Source: Mesocentrotus franciscanus (taxonomy: Eukaryota; Echinodermata; Echinoidea; Camarodonta; Strongylocentrotidae). From it: DNA of 64,000 nucleotides. Position 1 is the stretch's first letter, and each line of letters starts with the position of its first letter. Positions 36,972 to 51,000 of the stretch are shown here, piece by piece. The position numbers and the translations under genes were made by a program. The stretch lies in contig CP137671.1 of NCBI GenBank assembly GCA_037976565.1, positions 28,616,025 through 28,680,024 of the forward strand. Reading direction: 5' to 3'. Below the pieces are notes generated by a model, which worked only from the letters and a program-made list of their open reading frames with translations, was not told the DNA's origin and searched no databases.

Positions 36972-39900
36972 GAGAGGGGGAGGAGAATAAAATAAACCTA
37001 TTTTAACCTTATAGATTGCATATATAATATATATTTATATTAAATTGATAAACAAAACTTTAACAAAATGATACAATTGTTTATATAACAACAAACTTAT
37101 GTCTACATCATTTTACTTCCTTTAAACTGTCATGAACTTAATGTCGATGACAGAAACGTTATTGTACTTTTTAGAGGCCATTTGTAATAGATATTACAGA
37201 CCGCAGTGTCCACTATTTGACCGATTGACCTCTTTCTTGTTCCTTAGGTATAGATCCTTCAACTTCATGTAACTTTCATAAACTTCATGTATATGAAAGA
37301 AATTTCATTAAACTATTAGAGGCCACACTGTCCATAAAAGAGAAATAATATGAATCTATGTCAACCTGATTTTTAAAACCGACTAACTGACCTCTGTTTT
37401 GTCCATTTTGTAAACAATATTATTGGACCTATTAGAGGCCACAATATCCTTATAGAGAGAAACAGATGCAAATTGTTGTAAAGCTTATTCAATAAATGAT
37501 AAACCTCTGTCTGTGTCCTTTAACTTCCTAACTGTCCATGACGTCGTGGTGATGAAAGAAACGTTATTGAACCTTTTAGAAACATCCATAACGGGGCATA
37601 ACGAGAAATAAAATGAACGTTATTTAATATTTCGACATACTTCTGCCTGGTTCCTTCAACTTCGTTTAACTGTCACGAACTTTATGGTGATGAAAGAAAC
37701 GTTATTGAACCTTTTCGATGCCACATTACTCGTAGAATATGAATGACCCTATCATATCACTATATGCTGATTTAATATTGTGATGTGTAGCCATCTCGGG
37801 GTAACGGATGAGCTCTTGATAAAATGCCTTCAGTAAATTCGGAAAGAGGAACAAAGGGGGAGTTTTAGAAAGAAAAAAATGATCAAACTTCTCGGTTTTG
37901 TTCAACTCCTGAATATGGTAGATTTTTAAAAGCAACATTACCGGACAAGCAAACAAACGAACGAACGAACGGACAGACAAGCCAACAAACTAACTCACTA
38001 ACTGACTGACTAACGACCTAGCTAACCAACCATCAAACAAACTACCTACCTACCTACATTACTACATGTATAAGCTAACTAACTAATTAACTAACTAACT
38101 AACAGTAACGCACAAGCAAAACGAACACACATTTACAAAGACAACAAACAGGGGACCCTTTTTTGGAGGGGGTGGTCTGTATCAAATTGAATTATCATAA
38201 TTGTCCTTTTATTAATGATAAATGTAAGCTAATCTAACATTATTTGTAATCACATGAACTGTTGTCATGTGGTTAACCAATCAACGACGTGACATTTCTA
38301 TTTAATTACTATTTTTTTAATTTTGTTTAATGTTCTTACACAATGGTTGTGATCATTATTTTTGCTTCAATGACGTAATCATACGTGTACCTTGTCTTAC
38401 CACAAACATGGTGGTGAGAACCGCAAGCTTTGAAGTAAGTTTGTGACAAAAATCGTTTTCACAATTTGTACCATGCACACGTAAATATAAACCGATAAGT
38501 ATGAACTATTGCAGCATCTTGAATATTCATTTTAGCAGGGGCGGATTGGTCATGGTGAGATCCAATGGATTTTTTCACACGGCCGCTCGTTATTGCTGTG
38601 ATGGTCAGTCAAGATATGGCCTGGGGTCGTTTGATCAACAAAGGAAAAAGGAGAACAATATAGAACTCGGGTATAATTATAAACATAATATACCTATGTT
38701 GTGTTTCGATGGTGACATTTACATGATATAGCCAGGTCTCTAAAAAACACATCGATCATATTTTCATGATAAATGAGGTCTGAGTTAAGTGGGAAATTAC
38801 AACAGCGCTCAAGTGTTTTCAATTTATAAATCTGTCTCATAAACATTATTATGTGTGTGCGTGGGTGTGTCTCTGTGTATGAGTGTGGGGTATTGGGTTC
38901 TATGGATAAATGTGCCAGTTAAACACCATATATTATCAACAAAAAATCGCAAGACCGACTGAAAAACGGCACACATCGATATGACTAATTTATTAGAATT
39001 CTTATGATTCTAACAAAGTTTGTCAAAAAAATAATACTTTATCGTAAGCCTAGATATACGACAGATTTACAATCATTTTTTTCTTCCGCAGACGTCAAAG
39101 CAGCAAGAAGTATGGTATCATTTGTTGTCATGCGAAGATAGATTAGGTGATATACATGCATGGTTATCAAGACTCTAACAAATATATATATCTGCCAAGT
39201 AGTAGAGTACAAGTGCACTACAAACATCATTAAATACAAGGGTGTTTCATGAGTATAATGATTAGGTATAATGGATGTTATTAAATAGCAAAGATCAATT
39301 ATTAACTTTTCTTGATGGTGCAGGTTGTGCCAGGAAAATGCTTGAAACATCTCTAATTAATGTATTCATTTGATGTAGGGAAACAGCGATAAGCGATGAA
39401 AACAGATTAGTACAGGTTTTTTTATTTTCACAGTAATTTTCAAGATATTGATGGTTTCCATGGCCTTTTAAGTTCTTTTTATGTATTTACATTGAACAAA
39501 ATTTATCTTAAAAAGACAAATATAAGATCGGGTAAAAGTGAATCGTAATTATGATATCCAACAGAGGCCTGAGAGGCGCCTATTTGATCGAAACGTACAG
39601 TGAGGATTCGATGCAGCAGACAAAATTCAAAACAAAACACATCTGATATTGAAATAGTTAATAAAATCCCTTAAGATGTTACCTAAATTATAGTGAATAA
39701 AACTTAGTGGATATTTCCTTTTCCATTTTATACTTTAAGGTGATGTGGTTGTTGCTTTGATTTCATTTGACAACTTATTCCATGAAATTCCATTCAGACC
39801 CTAATCACTACTGCCGAGAATGAGTTTGATTGTGTATTGCGACTAGATTTTAAAAAAATGTATTGGACGATTGAATATGAAATCAATATTATGTACAGTT

Positions 39901-42900
39901 TACAGAACCGTAACACAACTGCGAAGTATGATTTTTTTTGGTGGTATTTTTAGGTTGTATTGTGCTGTAAAAATAGTATGACCTGCCCTGACTCTGAAAT
40001 AGAACCAAGGTCTATGTTACAATATATCACAAGTTCTTTTGGAATAAAGTATTGATGAAACAGTATAATTATATACATGAAATATGAAAGACTTTTTGTA
40101 TTGTAGCCAAGCTTTTGACATTATTCATTCGTCGTGGACTCTACAACGAAGAAAAATTATGTCAAAACCTGGGATACAATAAACAATAAACAAAGTTAAC
40201 TTCAGCTACGTCATAAGGGTCTCGTAATACAAGACGACCCGCGTCACGTAATGTTCTAAAGTTGTAGTACACTTCTTGCGATTATATGTTTTATTAATTA
40301 TCAACAAAAAGAGGAAGATTTGTTCCAATTTTTCATTCTATGATAGCTCAAATGGTGCAAAGATCACGTACTCGTATGTAAATACAAATAGATCATATAA
40401 CAATTCGCCCTATAATTACACTTAAATGGTGTTGTTGAACTGTATGGAAAGGTATCAAAGAGTGTAGATAGGTACACCCTTGCCCGATAATCATCCATGT
40501 GAAATTGATAACAGGTGAAGATGTGTCGATACATTTTCGGGGGTTGACAACACATTAATAAATGGCTTAAGCTCGTAGCGTGCGAATAATTTATTCGGCA
40601 GGTGTGAGAGGCTTAAACCTGCCCACCCCGTGGCTGCTATCATGCGGTGGCTGCTATCCGGATTTCATATATTTATACATCAACACAACTTTTTCTGTAG
40701 GCCAAAAAGAAGTAGGCGTGATGGCATGGCTGGCTCAGTGGTAGAGCAGTTCCCTCGTAACTGGGAGGTTTGGGGTTCGAAGTCAATGCGCTGAAAGATA
40801 TTAATCATAGCTTGACAAGTCCTTCAGATACTGTAGGCTTTGAAGTCGTGGGTCTCCCGGTTGAAGTGCATGTCCAAGCCTTGTTTCCGGATTCCACAAA
40901 AAACACAAACAATACTTATTTTTCAAACACCAGCACCGAAGCTTTAACCATGTCTTATATTACAAAATAATGTGTAGAGTAGCATACCAACAAAAAATGG
41001 AAATTATTATAAAATAAAAAATAAATTTTCGCTTAGTCATTTCTGTTTCGGTTCCTCATTCGATTATCATTGTCCAACGCTAACATTAGAAAAGACCTTA
41101 CCCACCAAAATGCAATTTTCTTTAAAAATGAAGAAAAAAAAGAGCATATAATTATTTAGATGTTTATAATGCTTGATTCATAGTCCAACAGTGACCACCA
41201 TATGCATATTTCGTGGTGCGGCATTGTGGGATTGAATATACCTCGAATGTTTTTTTCAATATGTGACAACGGCAAAGTAAGAGTTGAATTCTAGAGTCCA
41301 TGACACTAGTACTCACCTAAGGCTTACAGCTCATGTTTTTATTTGTGAATGACGGAATGGCACATGGCAATGACTTAAGTCAAACAAGCAATACAGGTCA
41401 TCTTTTATCTGATATTAAATGAAGGACTGGTCAATTTGTGAACGTGTTTACTGAAAAGGGAACTTATATTTGGTGACAAGTACGGCTTGTCTGGTGTTTT
41501 GTTTTAATGTTGACTAAAAGGGGCGGATACCATATATACAGGCTTCTTTATTGTGTTATTTAGGCGACCTCTAAAGATTTTAACTTAGATAGGCGTGCAC
41601 TGCACTGATATCATTGCAAGAGTATTCCGGGTATATCTTTGCACCCTGTTTTATATTACTGTGTTTAAGTTCCCATAATAACTAATATTATTTCAGGCGG
41701 CGTTCGAGCTAAGAGTTCCGTTGTACGATTATTCTCGTATTTATTTTATGAATTTACACGTAAAATCTACGTTTTTAATTATAACTCTGTAAACGATTTG
41801 TCAATTTGGCCACTCGCTGCGATGTAATTTTTACCATGAATACAAAGACCAATTTGTAATATTTTGAAGATATTTCACACGATAGTTTTAATATAATCAT
41901 CTATAGCTATTTCAAAGAAACTGAATAAAAACACTTTTTGTTTTGTTCTTGTGTACTTATTTTATGAATGTACACCTACAAACTTTTTTTTAAAACTTGA
42001 CTTAACCGTACGCGCTCCATGTCCATGTTTATACATTCAACATTTAAATTTGTTTATAGATTGTACGTACATCTATATCAATATTCATGTACAACTATAT
42101 TTATGTGTGCATAGACCCAGAGACAATACAAGGCTGGCAATGTGCCTTACATCATTTCCAAGTATTTTTGCCTCACAAAACAACAAAGCAACTGAAATTA
42201 CTCAACTCAAGATGGCCGAACTCAGAACGCATACACGGCTATGGGGGGTCCAGTATTACTGTTGTTCAATGTGCCATCCCTCCTTTTCAGCATTCCTATT
42301 GCCATAAACCTTTTAATTACCGATTCATTACATATGCCTATGCTATTGGGTAAATAACGAGGCAATGTATCCTATAAGGGGCGGTTCCCTGATTTAAAGG
42401 AAATGCCTTGATTAATCCCAGATTCCCAAAGTATTGGACTTCACAAAGGCCTTAGCAAATATGGCGAAAAGCTCAACTAGACGCGATCATCTCAAAGTTG
42501 ACAGAATTTCCGATTGTTTACACGTACGGGGGACCTTTAGAACCAAAATGCTTGCAGTCTCTAAACTTAACTTCAAACATGCCAAAGGGATATCTATCAT
42601 ATCCATTTTCGTAAATATATCACGACCCAAACAGTATTTGTTGAACCATAGATGGTAGGGTCCATGGTTGAACCTTCGTCAGTAATATTTGAGCAATGTC
42701 GGCCTAGTTTTGAAATTTGACCCAGTATGCTTTCAGATATCCATTTATTATCTCAGTCTTTCGTAGATACATCATGACCCCCGAAAAGGGGGTTATCGTC
42801 ATAACATTGTAATAACCTGGCATAACTGTTAGATTAGCAGTAAGCCAAAAATATAATTACTATCTTTCGAGCTTCATACAACTTGTGTTCATCATTATCT

Positions 42901-45900
42901 ATTTGTATCTTTCTCTCTCCCATACATTAATGTTTTGCCTCCATATGTTGTCTCTTTTTCCCGTCTTCACTGAAAAATTAGTTATATTTGTTTGCTTCTT
43001 CCATACTCTTTATACTCTTTATTAGAGATCACGGGTAGAAGATCTTAGATTCTGATACAGGGAAGATTACTAAATACGGTCTGCATAACTCGTCTTAGAA
43101 GAAGAAGAAGAAGAAGAAGAAAAAGAAGGAAAATAAGAAGAAGGTGAAGAAGAAGACGACGAAGAAGAGAAGGGTCATCATATTTTAGGTGCCTCCTGGC
43201 TTCTGGGTATGAATGCTTCGGGGCACTATTAGTGACATATACATTTTAGACCTAAGGTATTCTAGATGTAGTTTTGTTGGGCCGGGACATGTGCCCCTTC
43301 GATAGGTTACGCGTTTGTTTATTATACCTTTTCTAAAATCGATTCCCCCTCTCACTCTCTCTCTCTCTCTCTCTCTTACATCCAAAGTTCTGTCACCATG
43401 CTGGGCGGAACCGATCGCAATGTACGACACCGATGAGGTTCCTCTCGTCCGTGGCAGAGAAAGATCACGAGAAAGGCGGGCTGCTGGTGATACGGAACGA
43501 GACTGTTCTACTCCAACACCGGTATGTGTTCAAAATTAAGTGGAGTATAGAAAAACACAACAAATCATTGAATTTTTGTTTCCCTTCAATGATTAGGCCC
43601 CAATTTGTATCCGTCCATCTGGAAGATCTGCAAATTGAGAGAAAACAAACGCCTTCACATTATTCTTATTGTGGCTTTCTTTTATACACACAGGTTCCGA
43701 ATATCTAGGTGATCGAGTTATCCATTTGAGCAAGTTTTACAATGACAATTTTCCTTAAAACTTACCAAATAAATTCGTTTTATGAAGTGCTTCCATATTT
43801 AATTTTGTTTAGTATGTATCATTTTTCACATGACCCAAATTTTGTGCCATTAGAAAAAGTACAATTCTGACAATTTTTGAGCTATGCCGATGCAGTAGTT
43901 TTATGTTCCCCAAAATCGGACTTGAACAACACAGACAAACTGAATTGCTCATGAATAAAATGAAACAGCGAAATGTACGTAAAAAGTCGCATATTAATAT
44001 ACTGTGGCATAAGCGAAATTTACAAGAATTGTTGTTAGTTATGTTTGTGGTAGTAGTAATACTAAAAGTAGAAACAGTCATAGTAGTAGAAGTAGAAATA
44101 GTAATAGTAATACTAAACGTAAAAGCAACAGTAATGGTAGTAGTAGAGATAGTAATAGTAACGGTAATAGTATACAAATATACACTGTCATGAGAGGTTC
44201 TGGTTAAAACTATGCGCAAGAGGTGACTCCAATAGTACTATTTGCTGAGGGGCGCAGCCCCGAAGCAAATGGTACTTTGGAGTCACCGAGGCCCATAGTT
44301 TTAACCAGTACCTGCATCAAAAATTTATCTTTAAAAAAAAAAAAAAAATACAATTTTCGGGAAAAATTAGAAAAATCACAATTTTTATTTTTAATAGAAT
44401 ACAAAATAAACACAAATTATTAGATTAAAAAAAATTAAAAAATAAAACTTCAAATTTCAAATTAAAAAAAAAAAAAAATCAAAAGAAATGTCAACCCCCA
44501 AATAGTACTCTCATATAGTACTTCTACTCCCAAAGAGTACTCCCAATTGTACTTTTTTCAGAGCAACATTAAAATAGTTCAAATATTTCTGGTCACGTGA
44601 CGAGCTCTCGACCAATCAAAAACCAATAATTTTTTGATGCAGGATATAATAGTAATTGTAATATTAATAGTAATAGTAATAATAGTAATAATAATATTAA
44701 TAATGCTAATAATAATAGTAATAATAACATTAATAGAAATAGTAATAGTAATGTTAACAGCAATATAAATAGCATCAGCACCAGAAGTATGGGATAATAT
44801 TAATACAGTAGTAGCATTAGCAGCAGCATTTTTGTCGTCGGCGAACAGTAGTATTAGTGACAGTACTAGTAGTAGTAGTCTACTTCCTTTGTTTTGTAAA
44901 AGTGTTCACATATTATACCAGTAGCAGCGGCAGCAATAGTGGTACTAAAATTACTTTACTACTAGTAGATAGTCATCATAATTGTTAACCTTTCAATCCT
45001 TTCAATATCAAATCATTTTTCTATTAATTATGTTCTCCCACAGCATTATCCAGACACTATAGTTGACACCACAGCACAGCTGGCTAAGATCCGAGAGTAC
45101 ATGGTACAATATGGTTACGACGCCTACATTGTACCAAGTGAAGACGCCCACGGCGTAAGTATGAAGGGATGATCAAAGTTCGCTGAGATTTAAACAAAAT
45201 AATGTTAGCAATGTAATATTCGATCCATGATTTCTCATATTCTACACAGATCTATTTATTTCAATTATTTAAAAATGGACAGCAAACTTTTTACTACAAA
45301 TTGGTGCAACTAGAAAATGTATTGTCGAAGAATTGCGGATATATCGCGATTCGATGTCGGATCGAAATGCGCTGCAACTGACGAAAAAGTCTTTAAAAAA
45401 CGAGACCTGAATTCGCGCACGAGAGTTTACAGCTGATTTATGAAAAGATTGATCCATCAAATATAAGTTAATTTAATATTTTGAAAGCCAATTATCAACC
45501 AATCAGTTGTTGTCCATTTTTACTTACAAATTTGATGACAATTTCTCTCGATATGAAAATTCCTAGACCTTCGTCAGTAATTTTTTTTTAACGGATGCAA
45601 AAGATTTGTAACTCTACATTAATGGAGTGTAGAGGACTTTGTTTGGTATTCTGGAGTTGGTTAACATCTAATTTTTTTGTATGTAAGAGCAGCCCATTTC
45701 ATAAGATTATATTCCATTTCATCCATTCCATTAAAGGTACTACTTGTCCCATTTGCAGGTCAAAAAATGAAAAGGTTAAATTCCAACGGCATTTGAAAGA
45801 CAATACTTATTTAGAACTTCCCTCAAAACGAAAGGGTTTGAACATGGCTCTTTGTGGGAAAATAACGACCATTAGTTGTCGAATCGACATAAGTGATTGC

Positions 45901-47973
45901 AATCACTTAAGTAATAGTCTGATTGTCAGACCCTTGTACCGAAGGGTCGTACGTTTTGTGCTGCACAAAGATTCAATCAGTTTAATTTTGACCATTACAA
46001 GTAGTGGGTTATTGATGTAGACAAATGCTCATGTACCTGTTACAGCTCATGTTATGTATGTTATTACCAAAGAAAAAAAGATGTCAGTCAGTCACTCAAA
46101 AGTGTCTGACAGGGAAGTCTAGAAAGTAAACGGGTTTCCTTGCATAATTTTAATACTAGGACACTGCTAACGTTTAATTTCACAGATAGTACTTCCTGCA
46201 AAGTTCTACAGAATTTGATGTTGGCTGCAAATGGGACATAGTATCTTTAAAGTCGCTTGTCAGAATGGCTGGTTTCCAGCAAGATTTTGTTCAATTTCTT
46301 ATGATTTTAAAACCCCCACTTACACAGTTATTCTTTTTTCTTCAATTGAATTTCATGACCAGAGGTTTAATAAAAAATCTACATTTGTTTAGATTTGCCG
46401 GACAATACAGTTAACAAATATTATTATCTTTCTCAATCCAGAGTGAGTACATCGCTGCACCTGACGCAAGACGTCCCTATATCAGCGGCTTCTCGGGATC
46501 GGCAGGTAAGACATATTATTCTAATTCCTCCCCCTTCCCTTTCTGCCTTAACTTGTTAAACATGTTTTGTTTTGTTGTCCAATCCGTTTACCACCATGTA
46601 GTCTTCAACATTCAGAATAAATTTCTCAAACTATGCGATACATTTTTCCCGTCAATACCAGAATCTGCTACCTAACCTGTACATTGTGTTGTGTTAAGAT
46701 TTTTTATTGAATAAAAACACTATACAAAATATATATTTAAAAAAAAAGAATATCAGTACCAACATAAACTTTTCTTGCTCCAGGTCTGGCTGTGATTACC
46801 GCCACACTGGCTGCTGTGTGGACTGATGGACGCTATTTCATCCAAGCTGAACGTGAGATGGTGTGTGCCTGGATGCTCATGAAGAGTGGTAAGGCAAAGT
46901 GAAAGTCTTTTGATTATCCCTTTCTCTTTTCCTATTATCACCCCTTTTTCGTCTGTTCTTCTCTTCCCGTCTTACAATACGCGAACCAATGTTTCAAGGG
47001 CCCAAACTTAAATAACGATTCTACACAACGTGTTCGTTGTGTTTTTTTCCTTTGCATGTTCACCCTGCTTTTTTGCGTGTGTGTAAATGCATAATAATTA
47101 TGTGCATTATTGTTCTGCCTCGTACTGTCGTGTATTGCCATTGACTGTATTTAGGAAGTAGGCTCGGCTTTAATGTTTCGTGTTATATGCTCTCTGTTGT
47201 TATATTCAATAAATAAAGTAGATGACAATAACAAATAATTATATATAACATTCTTTAGTAAGGCCGCTCAGGCGCACTACACAGCACAATCATGTGTTTA
47301 ACACTTTGGTTGCTTTCTTCGGCTCTCTGCAAGGTAGCTTGTTTGCCACACGTGCGAATGCGCACAAAACAAGGTATCAAGGTATCAATTCACGAAAGAA
47401 TTGCTTGTGCAACACAATGGCTTGGCATAATTCCCCATTTTCGGTCTTGATAAGCTCTATTTCAACCATTTCCACATTTGTATAGATTAATATTGCACTG
47501 GAAACAATTAAATAATCTTGTAGCCTTTTCAATATCTATTTCGTGATGATTACGACGTGGCACATGGATATTACTTTTATGGCATATTATAGACTTCCGG
47601 TCATGAAATTTTATGTGAGAAAAAAATTGTGAGGGAGGTAAATTATCAGTATATAAGGAAACATGTGTTTGCTGAGGTTTTCAAACCATCAAGATTTAGA
47701 GAAATCGACCAATTATAGTTGGAAAACATATCTATAGTGAACGGCGCTGCACACAGAATAAACTGATATGGGTATGTGTGACGATGATAGTTTTTTGTCC
47801 GAAATCAGGGCATTTGAAGAACAATCCCTTTCTATCTTTCTACAATTCTGACCAGAACCCATCCTTCTCCCTGTTTACTATTTTATTAACTTACTGTGCT
47901 CTTGAATTACATTTATGTTACTCTTACTCTCACTCTCACACACTACTCTGCCCCTTCCCTAACCTATCACTCT

Positions 47974-48023
<50 letters not shown>

Positions 48024-51000
48024 CGCGCCTCACGTCCTCCGCCTCTCTCTCTCTCTCACACACACTCCCCTTTCCACTCTCTCTCGCCCTCTCTCCTTCT
48101 CTCATCCTCACACCCTCTGCCCCATCTCCCCCTCTCTCTCTCTTTCTCTCTCTTTATCCCCCTCCCTCCTTCTCTCAACCTCACACCCCCTTCCACTCCC
48201 CCTCTATCTTTCTCTCCCTCTCTCGTTCTCTCAACCTCACACCCTTCGCCCCTACCCTACCCCCTTTCTCTCTCTCCTTTTTCCCCTCTCTCTCTCTCTC
48301 TTTCACTCCATAACTCTCCCCCTCCCCCTCTCTACCTGTCCTTTTAAATATCAGGCCAGGAAGGAGTTCCCAGCACAGCTGATTGGCTGGCCAGTACAAG
48401 CACCGATTCTACCATGGGAGCCAACTTACCTGAAGGAGCTATGATCGGCTACGACCCGAGACTCATGTCCATAAGTAAGTAACTGAAATAGTCAACCGTC
48501 TAGATTTCGGACACAACTCGTCTTTTTTTCCCCTTCCAAATATCCATTATCTAATGGAATTTGCGGAATAGCAAACGTTATAAATGATAAATTATCAACA
48601 AATAATAACAACTACGACCCCCCTCCCCCGCTTCTTGAATCAGGACAGCGTGTGTGAGGAAAATAACAAACCTGTACAAACTTCAGAATAGGAGCAAATT
48701 GAGTTGTATAATGTAAATCTTTTAATTGTTAAACTTTTATTCAGAATCTTTCAAAATACTTTCATTATTTTATCCTCCCCAATGTGTTTTACTAAGGACT
48801 CGGAACAAACGTGACAAAGTAGCCCATATAATGTACAAAAATAATTTAGGTAGGGCCTAATACTTTTCAGTATTAACAAAATGATAATGGAAAAAACAAC
48901 GATTATCCTCGAAGTTTCTACTCAACCACAAGGTTCATAGACTCCCAATTTAACACAGGAAATTATTTTGTTGTTATAAACTATCTAGTATAGCCTATCC
49001 TATGAAACTGTTTGAAGTTGAAAACACTGAATCAGGTTTTTTTATATTATGAGGAAATTCGATTACTCTTCAAAACGATAATCTATCACCAAATGTACTA
49101 TGTACCCTTCTTTCTCACGATTTTTTTGTTGTGCTTTTTACAAAATCGTTTGCGTGCTATATAGTTCCAGAGAAATTGATGAAGGTTTTGCTTTACATTT
49201 GACACGATAATCTATCACAAAATATAACTGTGAGCCCTTCTTTTTCCTGGGAGGTTTCCTTCGTTTTCATAAGATGTGTTGTAGCCTACATAGTTTGAAA
49301 TAAATTGTTGTGTGCTTTCACTCAAGGTTTTGCTTCTTTAGGGCTCCTAACCTTTATTACTTTGTCTATGATTATATTTTATGTACGATATTTAAATAGC
49401 TGAACAAATGAAATGAAATGAAATTAACTTATTGCATTAGTTTTTGAAAACGATTATCTATGAGGTTCATTTGGACTCCGTACTTAAAGATGGACAATTT
49501 CCTTCATCATTGTAAATTCCTTCGAACTTTGCCGGCGATAACAACTGTCATCTCCGTGGCCTTCTGTGCAACGATGCTCAAACATCTAATTTGGCAAGGA
49601 TGTAGGGTTAGGTTTAGCCTATGTTTGCAATTTTTTTGGTTTTTTGTTGTGGCTTGTTCAGAATAGTGATTGGTCAAGGGATGAAATGAACAAATTTGGT
49701 TAGTGCAAGTTATTGACCACATAGCAATTGTCGCTGGAGCATGTATCTTCCAACCTGTAGAACACCTTCATTTTCATTTTCTCTTCTCCTTCTTCTCCTT
49801 CTTACATTAACCAGCCACGGTGCAGAGTTACTTGAGTTCACTGGAAGATTCTGGTCGTAACCTGACTATGGTTGGTAACGTCGAAGCCAACCTCGTGGAT
49901 TTGACGTGGAATGATATCGACACACAGCCTGGCTATCCGGATATGCCCCTACTTGTCCTTGACACAAAGTACTCGGGTAATGCGCGTTGCACAATTCGAG
50001 GCGTCATTTGTCTGACGTAGTACTAGGTTAGCGGCTAGCGCAATATTTGACTCGCGTAGAAGAAAAGTAATACACACACATATTTAGTGAGATTTGGATC
50101 GTGAATCGAATCTCACTTTTTTGCCAGTGCTATGAAGGAATTTTTTTTTTTTTTTTTTTTAGTGGTTGTTGCGTTAGTTGTGCAGGATTTGAAGAACAAC
50201 GACCACCATAAGGACCAATGCGCTCTACGAATATTGGATAAAGATTTGCGCAGCAGGAGGGCAACTACGTGTCCTGCCAACTTTGGGCCTTTTTGAAAAT
50301 ATTTTTACCCAACCAGTGTATTGTCCAATTACGGTCAAAATGAACAACAACAATTTTCCAAGTTTGGCTAGACACATAACCCCCTCCCCGTTACAAACAT
50401 TTTATATATTTAAACGTCTTTGATTTTACACATTATTTCTAAATGGGTTGGGTTGTAAAACTGCTCTTTATTAAATATCTTATTGATGTACGTACTTCAT
50501 AGCTAAACTGTCATGTGTTTCTCTATGTGTTTCAGGGAAATCGTGGGAGGCTAAGATAACGGATATTAGGGAGCAGATGACTACTGCTGGAGCTACTAAA
50601 CTCATCGTCCCAAAACTTGATGAGGTCGCGTGTAAGTAATCACATGTATGCAAATTTATATGATATGCCTCATGGGGGGTGTTTCACAAAGACTAAGATC
50701 GACTTTAAGTTGGACTTAAGTATAACAGGCCGTTCATGCCATTGGTTGCTATTCCAATTGGTCTCTAAATTATAATCTTTAGACAATATTTTTTCCTTCA
50801 ATAATGAATTATCAAAAAATGTAAGTTTTGTAGATTTTTTATCATGATTTGTACATCCCTTGAGAGACCAATGCCAGTAAATAATGATAGCAAACAATGG
50901 CATGAACGGCCTGTTATGCTTAATTAAGTCCAACTTAAAGTCGATCTTAGTCTTTGTGAAACACCCCCATGATCTCAAAGATTTTCGAAAAGTCGATCTA

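Larger units (their letters stand above)
32277..43387 (+). other. Intron 1 of the XPNPEP2-like gene (11.1 kb)
   Basis: Contains a MITE (33086-33322), a G-run (32757-32769), a C-run with CT repeat (34255-34293), a (GA)n run (36913-36978), a 130-bp minisatellite (37120-37730), a degenerate AACT/AACG repeat (37955-38105), a tRNA-like SINE head (40722-40790) and (GAA)n (43099-43175). I found no further gene in it. Confidence 0.7.

Noticed and set aside
40722..40790. A functional tRNA gene
   Set aside because: A and B boxes are present, but the anticodon stem and acceptor arms do not pair, so it is listed as a SINE-head fragment.
41951..42658. Plus-strand ORFs as possible extra exons in intron 1
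   Set aside because: No splice-phase partner, no protein-like motif, and exons 1 and 2 join correctly without them.
42780..42800. Short palindromic word ccgaaaagggggtta as a regulatory site
   Set aside because: Single occurrence with no partner and no positional context.
47778..48444. Serine/leucine-rich proteins of about 180 residues
   Set aside because: They are translations of the polypyrimidine tract; only the last 120 bases of the region are a true exon, and in a different frame.
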